DNA of 64,000 bases, taken from contig CM074705.1 of assembly GCA_037367355.1 (NCBI GenBank), positions 1,922,001 to 1,986,000 of the forward strand, in the 5' to 3' direction. Positions 11,257 to 23,503 of this stretch are shown one piece after another; within the stretch, counting starts at the first letter, position 1; each line of letters opens with the position of its first letter. Made by a program: the position numbers and the translations under genes. The DNA comes from Neoscytalidium dimidiatum (taxonomy: Eukaryota > Ascomycota > Dothideomycetes > Botryosphaeriales > Botryosphaeriaceae). A model generated the notes under the pieces. It was not told the DNA's origin and ran no database searches. It worked only from the letters and a program-made list of their open reading frames with translations.

Positions 11257-13822
11257 GGGCGGATATCCAGATACCATCCCCATGATTGTCTGATGTAAAT
11301 TTCCGATGAGCAAGGATATGACAAATGATTGCAATGATGAAGACCTGACCTCTCGGGTCACAGCAAAGGTGGTCAAGATAGCGAGGACGAAGGAACGTGT
11401 CCAACGAGGTTACATCAAGACCAGGGCACTTCTACACGGCGGCAACACACCCAACCATGTCCAGAAGAGCGGTTCTCCACACCAAGCGCTGAAACACGCA
11501 TTACCGTCCTCAAGTCCGCGCACACAGCACGTTTAACTACCCGTACCCACCCCCGAAGGACGAATCCAATCGCACGGTTAGACCTCCACACCGTCACATT
11601 TTGTTTTACCCACATCCTTACCTCACATCATCTAACTTCCTCACACCCAATCCCCGGAATGTGCCCAAAGAGTTTTTTGCAGAACGCACACAGGGTCTTC
11701 ATCACCGGCCCACTCCCCCACCTCTTTTTCCCAAAAACCGCGGCGGAGAAGCTATGGCCAGATAGCCGTCATGCCCCAATTTTTTTTTTTTTTGCTGCGT
11801 GACTGCACGCGTGCTACAGAAACGAAAATAACGGTCCTTTCCGTTCGGACATCTTCATAATCACCCGACAGCCGGTCAAAGCTCTAGCGTCAGCATCCAA
11901 CACGATCGATTTCCTGAATGACTACTCTCAAGAACACATACGTACGCATGTACCGAGCTTCCTCGCACAGAAGGCCGGACCGATTCATGCCGCCGCAAGA
12001 CAACATAACTGCTTTCAGTACAACCTGTGAACGCGGACTGCGCTCCTTGATAATGCTGCCGCAGCACTGCATACCCGACCATGCCGGCGATCATTTGGAT
12101 GGACACGAGCAACCAACAAATGCGCAACGACACGGACCAGTCTCTACAACCGATCCTACCCAAAACCAGCATAACGCCAGCCACATCCCATTTGGAAGGG
12201 TCTAGTCATTTCCATTTGAGCGCAGTAGCGACAACAAGCAGAGAGCGCCTGACTGACAATCACCACCCTCCTCCCGACAACCAGAGATTTCGATAATCCG
12301 GAAATATCTATCCGCACGTGGCCGCTCGCACCACATACCGGTCCGGCGTAGCACCCAAAAACATATCCGAAATCGAAAGAAAAGGCTGCAAGTGCCAGCA
12401 CGGGAACCGCTCTCCAACGCGAAGGAAGTTCACAGAGATCTCGCCCTTCCCGGCAAGGAGAGATTGGAAATTGCCGAAACGGCCCGTTGCCGGAGGCCTG
12501 GAGAGGACAGAGCGCCGCCCGCTATTCACCGTTATTGGAGCGGCCGTTGTAGCAGCCGAGCTCGTCCGCCTGGACCCTCTGCCGTCCAATAAACCGGGTA
12601 CCCGCGGATGCGGGTAGGGCGTTCAATAGTCTATCTGTCCGGCCCTCGGCTTGGACGTACACGTGGATGCTCGATCGGGGATTCATAAAACCTTAATTTG
12701 TGGTTGGTGGTAGTAGACGAGAGAGTGGCTGTGCTTTTTCATACATCTTCATGGCAAGTACGCACCGCAATAAACCGTAGGCGATGTGCGCATCTTGCGC
12801 TTTATTGCGGGCGCATGTGCATAGTCACCACGAACGCTTTGACATAGTCCACCGGCGATGTTGACACGTTTGGCAGTTGTTGAAAGTTGCAGCCGATGTC
12901 ACTGGGGATACAATGCGGGCACCAGGGCGGAGCGAGTCGTATAGTTGAGCCGTGTGTATAAAGGGGCGGTTCAACTGAGATGACCGTAATGGTTTGGCGG
13001 TGTGACGGATGGCAAGACGCGTGTATTCACTTTATACGCACAGTCTGGGCAGCCTTATGTGACGCTGGGAGCAGAGATGCGCCTGAACGTGGATTTGGAA
13101 CCATGCAACTCGGAGATGATGTCTTTGAACCAGCCGGGCCACCTAGAGCTCCCGAACCGATGATATGATGAAGTCATAGGCATGAAGCATATCTCAATAC
13201 ATCTTGGCCGCTCTATTTTGCTATCTAGTGTCTCGATAACTCTAAGAACTCCTAGCCCGGGCCCGCCTTCTAGTTGGCATTACTCTCGAGCAGTGCTGCC
13301 TTTGTGCAATTGGACGATAAAACCACCACTGACCCAGTCCGATATTGTACAACGTATCATGGACGGCACAAAGTGGAAGAAAGAGCAAATGGGTCTTTCA
13401 CTAACCCCAATTATATGCATGCAGTGTATTCAGCCGATGACGCCTCCTTGACCACGGCGCCCTGTAGGGAATGCCGGCACTTGAAAGCCAGCCGAAGAGG
13501 AGTTCCAGAAGGAAGCAGATAAATGCTGCTGGGCTGGAGAATTTCGAGGATTGGGGTTGAAGCAGGAACAAAAAGGAAATTAGTGGTAACGGCTGGCTCT
13601 TCATTGGCAGAGGAGGATGCGGGCTACGAGAAATCCGGTCCTTTGACGAAAGATCTAGACGAACCACGAATCGAAATGATGTCTATCGATCTCTGAAAGG
13701 GCCAGCTCGGATTCGTGACCGCTGTGCCAGGAACCTTGGTTGTTGTATCAACCGTAACAGCTGAAAGGGTCCAAAGGTATAGATTCTGGACTAGATTCTG
13801 CTGAGAAGAATCTCGAGGGCAG
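11257..13822. other. 2.6 kb intergenic region
   Basis: CNS1 and the F-box-like gene converge on this stretch. It holds their 3' ends, a T run of about 14 bases at 11780-11793 and an isolated TATAAA at 12957. Short open frames such as the one from 12318 to 12617 have no recognisable family and no intron logic. Confidence 0.55.
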
Positions 13823-15178
13823 TCACTCTTGCTCGTAGAGCTTCAGAGTGCGCACCATGGATTCTTGAAGGGACGTCTTGACCGTGAAATCTACCTTTGA
13901 AGAGTACCAATGGCGCTCACTGTTGTCCAAGGACAGAGTGTCAGCCTTAATCTCCCTTAAAGCGTCAAGGAAGCGGTAATCAGTGCGGACAAGGCACTTT
14001 CGTCCATAAAAGGAGATGTCAAAGTTTTTCAGCTTGCCATAGCGCGAGATCTGACGCAGGCAGTAGATGACATGTTCATCCCGTACGAATCGGCGTTCCT
14101 CTGCTTCCAGTCAGCCTATCTCGTACTGGGATTAGCATCAGAAGGTTCGTCTCTTACCATGGCTCAAATACGGAGTACTCGATGGCGCGGCATCGGTAAA
14201 CATGACCGAGATCGTCCTAAGCAGCTTGAGACCAATTAGTACAGGATAGCAAGAGTTCTCAGCAACAGATGGGCTCACAGAGATGTTTGTGGGGCCAATG
14301 GAGTTCAGAAATACTCGCATATCCTGGTAGCCGATCTCCTTTTCCTGAGGCTCCCAATAGGGAGCGCGTGAGCGAGTGTTGCGGGAGAATGAAAATTGAT
14401 TCTCTGAATAAAGCACACTACGCCCCTCTGTGTAGATCTGCTTGCAAGTTCGCAGCAAAGCTGAAGATCGCTGAAAGTTCACAGGGTTTCCGAAGCTGAT
14501 TTTCTCCTCTGTGACGAAAAGCAGACGGTAGATCTTGTTGCGGATCTCACCAGGGAGATCAGCGAAGGTCTTCTTCGTGACATCCGCACACGTCGTGGAA
14601 TTAGCATGACCACCTAGCAGAAGTGGGTCTTTACGAGGCTTGACATTGATGGTACTCCCGATACTGGAAGCAGATAATGACGTCTCTATGCTGGCAAGGC
14701 GCTTGCGCTTGTAAGCTCGCTCTTGTGGTTCACCATTGAGCAGGTGACGGTCTATCTTCAGAACAAGAGGGCCTGCAAAACCGGTCGGGATGTTGATTGT
14801 CAGATTGATAGACTGACTATCCTGATCACCGACTACTGGCGGCGTCGGCTCACGTGAAGGAACATCGTCCGGGAAGAGCGGTAGTACATCGACGGTTGGT
14901 AACGGGGGTGACGGAGTGCGCTTCCTCTTTGTGTACTTTTTCTTCACGCCCTCCTCATCTTCAGAGCCCGACTCACTCTCAAGACCGTCATCGTCAATCA
15001 CCATGGTGGTGTCGAGATAGGACGGGTCGGTTGACTTGCGGCCGGCTCCATTGCGAATGGGCCTGCCAGTGCGAGAGTTGTAACGAATCTGAAGGTCGCC
15101 GTCGCCAAGCTTGGGGCTTTGTTTGCGGTCGCATGCTGACTTCGTCGCCCTATGCTTTGGCGCGACCTTGCGGGCCAT
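13823..15178 (-). CDS. F-box-like domain protein
   Basis: Probable substrate-recruiting or scaffold protein with an F-box-like motif; target unknown. Exons are 15178-14158 and 14100-13823. The 57-nt intron (donor gtaaga, GCTGAC branch, acceptor agcag) joins SHE to ERRF and gives 432 residues. Residues 1-200 are disordered, with a basic/acidic tract (KKKYTKRKR near 80-87) that may act as a nuclear signal. The motif FADLPGEIRNKIYRLLF at about 205-221 followed by LLRTCKQIYTEGRSVLYSENQF is the layout common in large fungal F-box-like families. The C-terminus (RKCLVRTDYRFLDALREIKADTLSLD) resembles the distal part of the same families. It starts at the first ATG, 15178. No neighbour suggests a pathway. 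Confidence 0.8.
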
Positions 15179-16213
15179 GTTGCAGGATCTGGGCTGGCTG
15201 GATGACGCGGTGATGAACAGGGCTGTGGACGAGCAAATTGAGCTCGCAGCGGGGGCCTGTAGCTCTCCACACGATGGTGATAATGGAAGTGGAGGAGATC
15301 GAATGAGGCGAAGGGCTCGCGGCCTGCGGTTCGGTGATGTAGAGCCAGACTGAAGTAGAAGGCGCAGGGCGCGTCGGGCAACTGCCGAGCTTGGAAAGAG
15401 CCGGAGGGTTTCAACAACACATGCGTCTCATGCAGGTCCATAGTCACATCCAGCACCACCAGCTCGTGGAGTCATCACAATGGTCGGAACCCCAGCGTTA
15501 ACGCAAAGCACCACCAGGAATCTGATGACGCATCTGCATCTGGAGTTGAGTGATGCAATCAATTGCCTGTCGACAGCTACAAGATCAGCCAAACATCCCA
15601 CGTCAACATCGTTCCTCAAAGGACGATATATGGTTAGACTACCTAGCTAAAATTACAGAACCGATGTGCCCGGCACCCCTCAGTTGAATAAGCAGTTTCG
15701 CCTGCACCCACGAATGCGACGCACTCCCATCGCACTTCCATTGCTTACACATCCGACCGCACCCTCCCTGAAGAATCATCCATCTGTCTGACAGCTGAGG
15801 CAGCGGTTTTATATGCTGTGCCGAGGAGGATTGCCAACGACGTCGAAGAATAAACCATCACACAAGAATCCAATCAGAAAGTCTCAAATTGTTCCTCTAA
15901 GGTGGTGAGGCGGGCCCGGAACATGTCAACAGCACCCACGCTATCAGACTTGCGCCCAACAGGTGAGGATGCGCTGCCGTGTAGGCCATCTCATCATCTT
16001 GGATTTAGTTGTGTGATGAGGAGAAGAAGGAGGAGGATCATCAAGACGTGGCGAGCCGAGAAAAAAAACGGCACGGCGAAAAAAAAGACCGCGGGTTCCT
16101 GTGCACAGGCTAGCGTCGGTCGACGGCGCATTGATCCATCACCTCACCACCACGCCGAGATCGTCTTGAGCTGTGTCCGCATCCTCTTGCTGTGACACCA
16201 CAGGTCGACAGCC
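15179..16213. other. Divergent promoter region, F-box-like gene / SHM1
   Basis: One kilobase between two outward-reading genes, holding their promoters. It includes an A-rich tract near 16060-16088. I found no independent gene. Confidence 0.6.
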
Positions 16214-17998
16214 ATGTCGTCTTTCCGCTACACTTGCAGAGCTTCGCGTGCTCTACTGATGACTGCTGCCCGCCGCCCAATTGCCAAAAGATGTCTCCGG
16301 CTACAAGCCGCGCGGGGATACGCTGTGTCTTCCGATGACCAGCACAAGGTGCGCCACCACCCGTCGCCCTTTCCGCCGCCTGAGCTAACAAGTTTCAAGC
16401 TCCTCTCCTCGGGCCTCGCTCAAGCGGACCCTGTGGTGTATGATATCGTCGAGAAGGTACCTCACGCACTGCTCCCTCCGCTTTTCGGCGCGTTGTTAAC
16501 GCGCCGGTGAAACTTGCAGGAGAAGAGGCGGCAGAAGCACTTCATCAACCTGATCCCTTCTGAGAATTTTACTTCTCAGGCCGTTCTTGATGCCCTAGGA
16601 AGTGTTATGCAAAGTACGCCCACTCACAACTTCGGTCGGAAACGATACTGAGCCGGGTCACAGACAAATATTCCGAAGGGTATCCCGGTGCGCGCTACTA
16701 CGGAGGAAACGAATTCATTGATGAGGCGGAAAGATTATGCCAGCAGCGGGCTCTGCAAACCTTTGGCTTGAAGGAGAGCGAATGGGGTGTCAATGTTCAG
16801 CGTACGTCATCTGCCTCTGGAGTACCTGATCTTTGACTCATGCTTTTCAGCTCTCTCTGGATCCCCTGCGAACCTGTACGCATACTCTGCCCTTATCAAT
16901 GCGCATGACCGCATCATGGGTCTTGATTTACCTCACGGCGGTCACCTTTCCCACGGTTACCAAACCCCTACGAAGAAGATCTCCGCCATCTCGAAGTACT
17001 TCGAGACATTGCCATACAGGCTGGACGAGAGGACGGGTTTGATCGATTATGAGAAGCTGGAGGAACTTGCTCTACTTTACCGGCCCAGGATCATCGTCGC
17101 CGGAACTTCTGCGTACAGCAGGTTGCTCGACTATGAGCGCTTCAAAGCAATTGCGGACAAAGTCGGCGCTTATCTGCTCGCCGATATGGCACACATCTCC
17201 GGCCTTGTTGCCGCTGGCGTCATCCCTTCTCCTTTTGCCGAAGCCGATGTCGTCACGACCACTACACACAAGTCGCTCCGTGGACCGCGCGGGGCCATGA
17301 TCTTTTACCGTAAAGGCATCCGCCGCGTGGACAAGAAGGGCAATGAGGAGAAATGGGATTTGGAAGAGCGTATCAACGCCTCGGTTTTCCCCGGCCACCA
17401 AGGAGGTCCCCATAATCACACCATTACCGCGCTCGCTGTCGCTCTGCAACAAGCACAGTCTTCTGAGTTCAAGGAGTATCAGCGAACTGTCCTTGCCAAC
17501 GCTAAAGCCTTGGCTGACAGGTTAGGCAACTCCAAAGATAAGGGTGGCCTTGGCTACAACATCGTGTCCGGAGGCACTGACAATCATCTTGTCCTGGTTG
17601 ACCTGAAGGATCGTGGAGTTGACGGTGCCCGTGTCGAGCGTGTTCTCGAACTGGTTGGCGTCGCCAGCAACAAGAACACCGTTCCTGGCGACAAATCTGC
17701 GTTGAAGCCTGGTGGTCTCCGCATGGGTACTCCCGCTATGACGACACGTGGTTTTGGACCAGAGGATTTCGTGCGCGTTGCTGATATCGTGCATCGAGCT
17801 GTGACGATTACGCAGAAGTTGGACAAGGCTGCGAAGGAAGCTGCCGAAGCCAAAGGCAGGAAGAATCCTACTAGCCTCAATGCATTCAGGGAGTATGTCG
17901 GCGAAGGTGAAAATGTAACAGATATAATCCAGCTGCGGAAGGAGGTCGAGGATTGGGTCGGCACTTTCAGCCTTCCGTGGGTGAAGAACGGCTCGTGA
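16214..17998 (+). CDS. SHM1: Serine hydroxymethyltransferase, mitochondrial
   Basis: PLP enzyme that interconverts serine plus tetrahydrofolate with glycine plus methylene-tetrahydrofolate. There are five exons: 16214-16348, 16400-16456, 16520-16613, 16664-16801 and 16851-17998. The introns are 51, 63, 50 and 49 nt, and the 523-residue total matches the mitochondrial isoform. The first 40 residues are rich in Arg, Ala and Ser with few acidic residues, a typical matrix-targeting peptide. Conserved blocks follow: [51 protein letters not shown], and the PLP lysine at about residue 282 in [15 protein letters not shown]. The first intron was placed to give [13 protein letters not shown], the usual family junction; its acceptor is aag rather than cag. 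No key residue is missing. Confidence 0.96.
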
Positions 17999-18839
17999 AG
18001 AGGGCAGAAAGTACTGTAATCGAGCAATTGTAACGGTTAGGTATGGGTCCTTCTGTAAAAGATTTGCGATGGCTAATCGGAAGTTGTTACAACACCCTAG
18101 TCGTATTTTTTGTTTTCTGCTGCACGTTTCGCACCTACTCTCATCCCTCTGCCTTGGCTTTTATCGCTTTCGAAACTACTGGGTCTTGCCCTGGTCACTC
18201 CGGCAAGCCCAGCAGGCGCTTCCAAATCCGCCTGGCGCTCGAAGACGTATTCGACCACTGCATGCCATTGCGTGATCTTCCTGCAATACGCGCCGACACT
18301 GCCGCCGACCACGACGACAACTCCGACGGACTTGCTTGCTAGCAGTCCTATTGATGCACTGAGTTACAACGAGCAGCAAGCTGGTGTTGACAGTGGTGGT
18401 AATGATGAGTAAGTTTTCGGTGTCGAATTCGTCATTCTCTTTCGAGGATGCATTGATACATATGTAAGCTCCTGCTTGCTGATGACGCTGCTCCATTCGG
18501 CATGGGCAACGAACCAGTTGACGCTTTACGAAAAGGCAATCCCGCGGGTCGGTCTATCCCCGCGACTGCGAAGGCGGTGGTCTAGATTGGATACAACAGA
18601 TTGTTGACATTGGGCTGTGGCGTTAATGAGCCGCGCTGACGTCTTAATGTTGATTTGGGCCTTTCTCTGGATACCTTTTATATGAGAACTAAGTTTTAAT
18701 AATTCTCGAATAACTTCTTCAGCTACTGATCATTACTATTATTCTCTATCTCGCTAATGAAGGGGTATCAAAAGACGTAAAACCGCAAATCTACAAGTCC
18801 ACAAAAGCCAATCATCGCCCATGGAAACCAATTAAGGCG
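17999..18839. other. Convergent intergenic region
   Basis: Lies between the 3' ends of SHM1 and the single-span membrane protein gene. I see only short open frames without family resemblance. The right third is AT-richer and likely holds untranslated sequence. Confidence 0.55.
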
Positions 18840-19545
18840 TCATTTCTGCGCTGGCAATCGAGGGCTCGGCCCGTCTGCTGCAGATCCGGGGTGCGGCTGC
18901 GATGAGGGCTGAACGTACAGCTGCCCGACATCTCCCTCCTGTTGCTTCAGAGGGCCATATACCCCAGGGGCCCCACCAGTCATGAGCGCCTTATTGCGCT
19001 TCTTCTCACGTGCAAGTAGGACCAGGGTCACGAAGAAGGCCAGCGCGAACGGTACGCCTACACCGACACCCAAACCAGCCATCTGTGCCCCCGTGTACCC
19101 GTCATTGCCCGGTCCGCAGAGGCCTGGCGAATTACCGTTCTGCGCACCAGCTGTCGCGGATGCGCTGGAGGCGGCGGTTGCGGAGGTTGAAACAGAGAGC
19201 TGGGGCGCGCGGGGCATGATGACGTTGGGGTTACCGGGGAACTTGAGGTCGGAATTAATTTCAGCGTCCATTGTTCCACTGGAACAAACAAGAAATTCAC
19301 TTACGGTGTTGATATTAGAGAGGCGATGGTCGGGGGAGCTATCGCGGGAGAAGGAGTTCTGTTCGTCGCCGTTGTTGGCGCAGAGGCGCAGAAGCGTGCT
19401 GCCTGATTCATTGCCTGTCAAAGGCGTAAGTACTCTCTTTTTCTCCCCTCCCCTCAATGCATGTGGCCCAAGTGCGACAACGGCGTCTATCGGGTGGCCA
19501 GACATAAGATGGGGACTTACTATTCTTGCAATCCTGAGCGGTCAT
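18840..19545 (-). CDS. Small single-pass membrane protein
   Basis: Unrecognised membrane protein. My model uses three exons, 19545-19521, 19414-19305 and 19241-18840, with introns of 106 nt (gtaagt...gacag) and 63 nt (gtaagt...tcaag); the sum is 178 residues. A Cys-containing N-terminal part and a Ser/Thr/Ala-rich, probably glycosylated stalk (about 56-80) lead to one hydrophobic helix (about 101-122, GLGVGVGVPFALAFFVTLVLL). A basic stop-transfer AREKKRNK and a Pro/Gln-rich tail follow. The layout fits a fungal cell-surface sensor-like protein. No signal peptide is visible, so an upstream exon may be missing: just before the ATG the frame reads VPGATST, which looks like the end of one. The second intron is optional, because reading through it also keeps the frame. 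Confidence 0.55.
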
Positions 19546-20210
19546 TGTGGATGTTGCTCCAGGAACGCGGCGAGGACTCAATCAGTTGTCATGGGCTGGG
19601 CTGAACGGCAGGCGATAAGAGCAGCGCAAAAGCGGTGCCAATGGTGTCTTTTTCGTTGGGTAAGATAGTGTGGTCTTCCTAAGAGATTGCTAAGGGCGGA
19701 GGAAGAGGCATACAGAAGAGACACAAGAGGAGGATCAAGAGAGAAAGGAGAGTGACGAAGAATGTGACAAAAGGCAGCAGGTGCAGAGAATAGGACAGGA
19801 GAAGGACAGTGCATGGGCCTCGTCATCGCCGACTCGGTGTCGTTCCGCAGGAGCCAACGCCAGGCGAAAAGCAGGACCTGGGCTGGATACTCCACAGTTG
19901 GGGGCCGCGTGGTGATCAACGCGTCTATAAGATATTTATACGAGGACATGGCGGCTGATCCAATAGCAGAGGGTTGCAGGACTCAGCCGCAATCTCGGGA
20001 GGGAGATGATAAGCAGTGGGGGCCGGGCTGCCAGATCTCTCGGTCCACAGGCGGTGGGCTTGGTGGTGGTGGTGGTCAAAGAAGCAGCAGCACGGCCAGT
20101 CCCAGGGTTCCGCTGGATGCCATGGAAGCATTGACCTATCGTCGGGCACCCCGACCCAGGCACTACCGGCGACATACTGGGCCAAGGCGGCGTGCGGGTC
20201 GACGTGCCTG

Positions 20211-20245
20211 TGTCAGTGTCAGGTGTCGGTGTCGGTGTCGGTGCC
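20211..20245 (+). repeat. GGTGTC hexanucleotide tandem
   Basis: About five imperfect copies of GTGTCG/GTGTCA in non-coding sequence; a minisatellite-like slippage product. Confidence 0.8.
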
Positions 20246-20776
20246 TCGGCGGAGCAGGGCTGAGGCTCGGGAGGGTTTCTTAGCTTCGTCTGTGCGCCGA
20301 GTCCCCAAGTCCCCGAGTCGTACCTTGGGCGCCGGCCGGGCCACTGGGCCGTCGGCTCTTCCTGGCCGTGCCTGCGACCTCGTCTCAGCATCGCTTCTTC
20401 ATTTCTCTGTACCTCTGTCACCATCCTTCGTTTCCAGTTATGGACAAGCCCGGTGCGTGTTGCCGCTCATGCCCAAGAATCATCTGCTGCCACATGCCAC
20501 TCATCTCAAAGCGTCTACTCCCAAGCGACGCCGCAAATGCACCAAAGGTGCTTGTCTGAAGTATATGACATTAACGATAGGAAAATCGTATTCCGGAAAT
20601 GGTCTGGCCGTCGAAGGTCTTTCTTGCAGGGGCCAGTATCGGCGAGGAATATTTGTCCCGCGAAGCTAGGACAGGGCATCTTCTGAATAGTCTAATAACA
20701 GAGCCCAAGCCGTAAACTCTCCTACCATAGGTATCCCCCTGTTAACTCCCCTCCCAACACTCCAGCCATACACAAC

Positions 20777-20806
20777 AAAAAAAAGGGGGGGGGAGGGAGG
20801 GGGAGG
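20777..20806 (+). repeat. Poly-purine A/G tract, quadruplex-capable
   Basis: Eight A, nine G, then GGGA-type groups: at least four G triplets within about 22 bases. It lies roughly 80 bases beyond the UIM gene stop codon, in the likely 3' untranslated or terminator region of that gene. Confidence 0.75.
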
Positions 20807-20881
20807 CGCGGTCAAAGACCGCCATCTTCCATGTGTATTGTCACCTGAACTTGACCATCCGCAGTCATTGTACTGAGGTCG

Positions 20882-22627
20882 CTATATGCAACGCTCATCC
20901 ATGCCCTTCTCCACCGTTTCCGACTCTTGCTTTCCCAATCTAGCAAGCCTCTTCCTCCTAATGCCATCTGCCATCTCTTTGGAAGCTTGGACTGCTTCCA
21001 TGGCTTGCCTCACTTCCTCCTCCGGGCTCGCGACACCGCTGGTGTCGTGGTGCTTTGGCCGAAGGCCGATACTCTGGAAGGACCAAGTTTCTGAATTTCT
21101 TCTCTCTGATCGGCCATCGTCCGCTACCCGCGCAGATGACTGGGGCCGGACTTGAGCAGGATTCTCCGACTGGGGAGGGCGCAGCGCGAGACTCGGGGTA
21201 GAATACCGCAAAGGGATCGAGATACCAGAATCAGCTCTATGGTTGCTACTGTCTTTCCACGTCTCTACCGGACCGACAGTGTCCCTACCGACCAAAACCT
21301 GAGAATTCTGAGGGAAAGTCGTCGAACCATCACCTGCTATCTTTCCGGCCATTCTCTTCGCTACTTCCTCTTGCCACGTCCTGACACTCCTTCTCAATGC
21401 CTCTTTCTCCTCCGTCTCCTCTTCTTTCTTTCGCCTATTGCGCAGCTTTTCTGCTTCGATCGCGGACTCTCTTATCGCTCGCACCAGCGCCGCGTGCTCT
21501 GCGTCAGCATGGTCCCGTATACTCCGTGCCGCCGCTGCTCGCTCTTCGCTCACCCACCGTCTTTCGAGATCGCGTGAGCTCTCCTCAAGGATTCGACGCT
21601 CCTGTTCTTCCCACCGCTCCCTGGATTGACGCTCGCTCTGCTTCATTGCTAGCCATTCGCTCTGCGAGCGCTCGTTTGCTTTGCTCGCTGAGGCTGCGTT
21701 CCTCCTCCCGCTCGCGTTCGGCCAGCTCTTCTGCGCTACGGCGCAATGCCTCCCGCAACAACCGATCTTCGTCTCCCTCCTCAAAACCATCGAGGAGGTC
21801 GTCTGGGCCGTCTTCATAGTAGCTTATACCCCGCGTATCAGCTGCCGCATTTCAAGAAAATCGTGAGTGGGGGACGACGGGTGACGGAAAAAGTTTGTGG
21901 GTGCCAGAAGCTCCATCATGATGTGCTGTGGGAGTGTGGGTACGCGCGATGAGACCACTTACTTATGCGGTAATTCACGGGAACTGGACGAGTCACGGCT
22001 GGATGACCCATGTCCACCACGAAGAGAACAGAGCTGTTCCCGAAGAGCCTCGGAAGCCATCCCTAAAGTCCGATGATGCGACCAAAGGGGAGGCGCGATA
22101 GACGGCCTGGGCGGCGAACGGGAGTAGCGTAACCTGCGCCATCGATTTTCCAAGCCGTGCTCATCACTACCTTCGGGCCAATCTTCCTCCCTAGTGATCA
22201 GTGGAAGAATGCGATAAGGCTCCGCATCTATCAGCGGCGTACCTATGAGCACACCATGAAAACTGGAAGGAATCACGGATTCACAGTAAGCAAAGTAGTC
22301 GTGCGAATGGCACCCGTGATAAGGCGAGTTCTGCGGCGCCGGGAGGTCTGGCAAGCAGGATGGCCTCGAGGTCCAACTAGGAACCGGGAGCTCCCTCGTT
22401 TGGCGCAATTTATTGCAATTGTGGTCGGGTGTCTTCATGTCGACGTTGTCGTGGCATTCCTCACAGAGGTCGCCGTGCAGGTGACGTTCGTAGAAGGCGT
22501 GCGCAGGTGGATGGGACGCACAAACGGGGGTGCCGACGCGGTGCGCGTTGTAACACTGCTCGGTCAAGGTATGTCGGCTAAGATGTCGGCAGGAATGATG
22601 GACAACTGTCAAGCTCGTACAGCACAT
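20882..22627 (-). CDS. UIM-containing charged protein, apparent frameshift
   Basis: Likely ubiquitin-binding protein; exact family not recognised. Exon 1 (22627-21963) encodes a His/Cys-rich N-terminus (CCTSLTVVHHSCRHLSRHT and CEECHDN). An intron at 21962-21823 (gtaagt, CTGAT branch, acceptor tataag) joins it to exon 2. Exon 2 starts with an acidic stretch and a ubiquitin-interacting motif (DEDRLLREALRRSAEE, about residue 240). The next clearly coding sequence (SERQSRERWEEQERRILEE, then a second UIM-like AALVRAIRESAIEAE) lies in another frame. The joined length is one base off a multiple of three. The switch falls between about 21,710 and 21,625; no convincing donor/acceptor pair repairs it without destroying the UIM. 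It is either a real inactivating indel, a sequence error, or an unusual intron. The C-terminus is long, charged and probably disordered. Confidence 0.6.
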
Positions 22628-23435
22628 AGTCGCAAGGGAGCGGCGTACGGGTTATGGAAGCTGTCCGTGCGACTTCTCAGGTTTCTTCGTGCTAGTAGCT
22701 GGGTATCGCTGGCGCAATGGTGTGAGATAAACTGATGCTGCTACTAAATTTTGCGTGCTGCAGGATTATGGTACGTTCGTTTTCGCTGAGGAGGTGAGGT
22801 GAAGGTATTTATGTGCGGGCTGATAAACGGCAACGTCGACGGGCCTTGTCCAAATACATGCGTGCACCGTCGAAACCGTCGGCTGCCTGAGCGCTGCCGA
22901 GTATTTTCGAACTGCACTTGGTAAAGAGGAAGCTTTCAAAAGACCGTACCAGTTCGCATCCACGTGTTGTCCACCTTTTGTTTGTTGGCGCATGGCAAGT
23001 GCGACACGTTGGTTCTGCGAATTCGTGCAGTTGTTTTCGAGGAGCCCGGCACACCACCGCCCTACCACAGCAAAATGCAGCTTCCCAGGTGGAGTGCTGT
23101 TCTATATTGTTGTTATACATGCGGTTCAATTGCCCCCCTGCTCTATACGGAAAGTCATACACCTCACTGTTGACGACACGTGTGAGAAGAGACACGTATA
23201 GATAAACACTGATTGCAAGGCGCATGGAAAGCTGAGTAATAAAATTGGAAGGCAAGCATCGCGAAAACCGGCGCCCCATCTCTTTTTATTGTTTGACAAG
23301 CCAAAACCTCCCAGCCATAACTTACCAGAAAGAAGAGAGGAATTGGTTTGGATAGGCTAAGACATCCGGACCAGCAGGGCTAAAATACCTCATCGACGCA
23401 CGCTCCCCGCTCTATGATGCGTGATAGTTGTACAG

Positions 23436-23473
<38 letters not shown>

Positions 23474-23503
23474 AAAAGCGTCCATTCGAACGCGAAAAAC
23501 TTC
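22628..23503. other. Intergenic region with GA microsatellite
   Basis: Promoter side of the UIM gene and 3' side of COQ1, both on the minus strand. Apart from the GA repeat at 23438 I see no structured feature or gene. Confidence 0.55.
23438..23469 (+). repeat. (GA)16 microsatellite
   Basis: Sixteen perfect GA units, 35 bases beyond the COQ1 stop codon, so inside its likely 3' untranslated region (CT repeats in the transcript). Confidence 0.95.

Larger units (their letters stand above)
19546..20881. other. Intergenic region with GGTGTC repeats and purine tract
   Basis: Holds the promoter side of the membrane-protein gene and the 3' side of the UIM gene. The interior carries a GTGTCG tandem (20211-20245) and an A8G9-type purine tract (20777-20806). 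Open frames here overlap on both strands and resemble no family. Confidence 0.5.

Noticed and set aside
14998..15459. 153-codon minus-strand frame overlapping the F-box gene start
   Set aside because: Different frame from the supported gene, Arg/Pro/Ser-rich; considered a shadow.
16349..16392. 44-nt version of SHM1 intron 1 ending at the first AG
   Set aside because: Shifts the frame and loses the [11 protein letters not shown] block; the AG seven bases later keeps phase and matches the family.
19279..19304. 26-nt intron after SNINT in the membrane-protein gene
   Set aside because: Too short to splice and leads to a stop; the 63-nt version or read-through is preferred.
21661..21733. 46-nt intron (GTAGCG...ACGCAG) to repair the UIM-gene frame
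   Set aside because: Length would fix the frame, but the donor is poor and splicing would remove the conserved end of the UIM.
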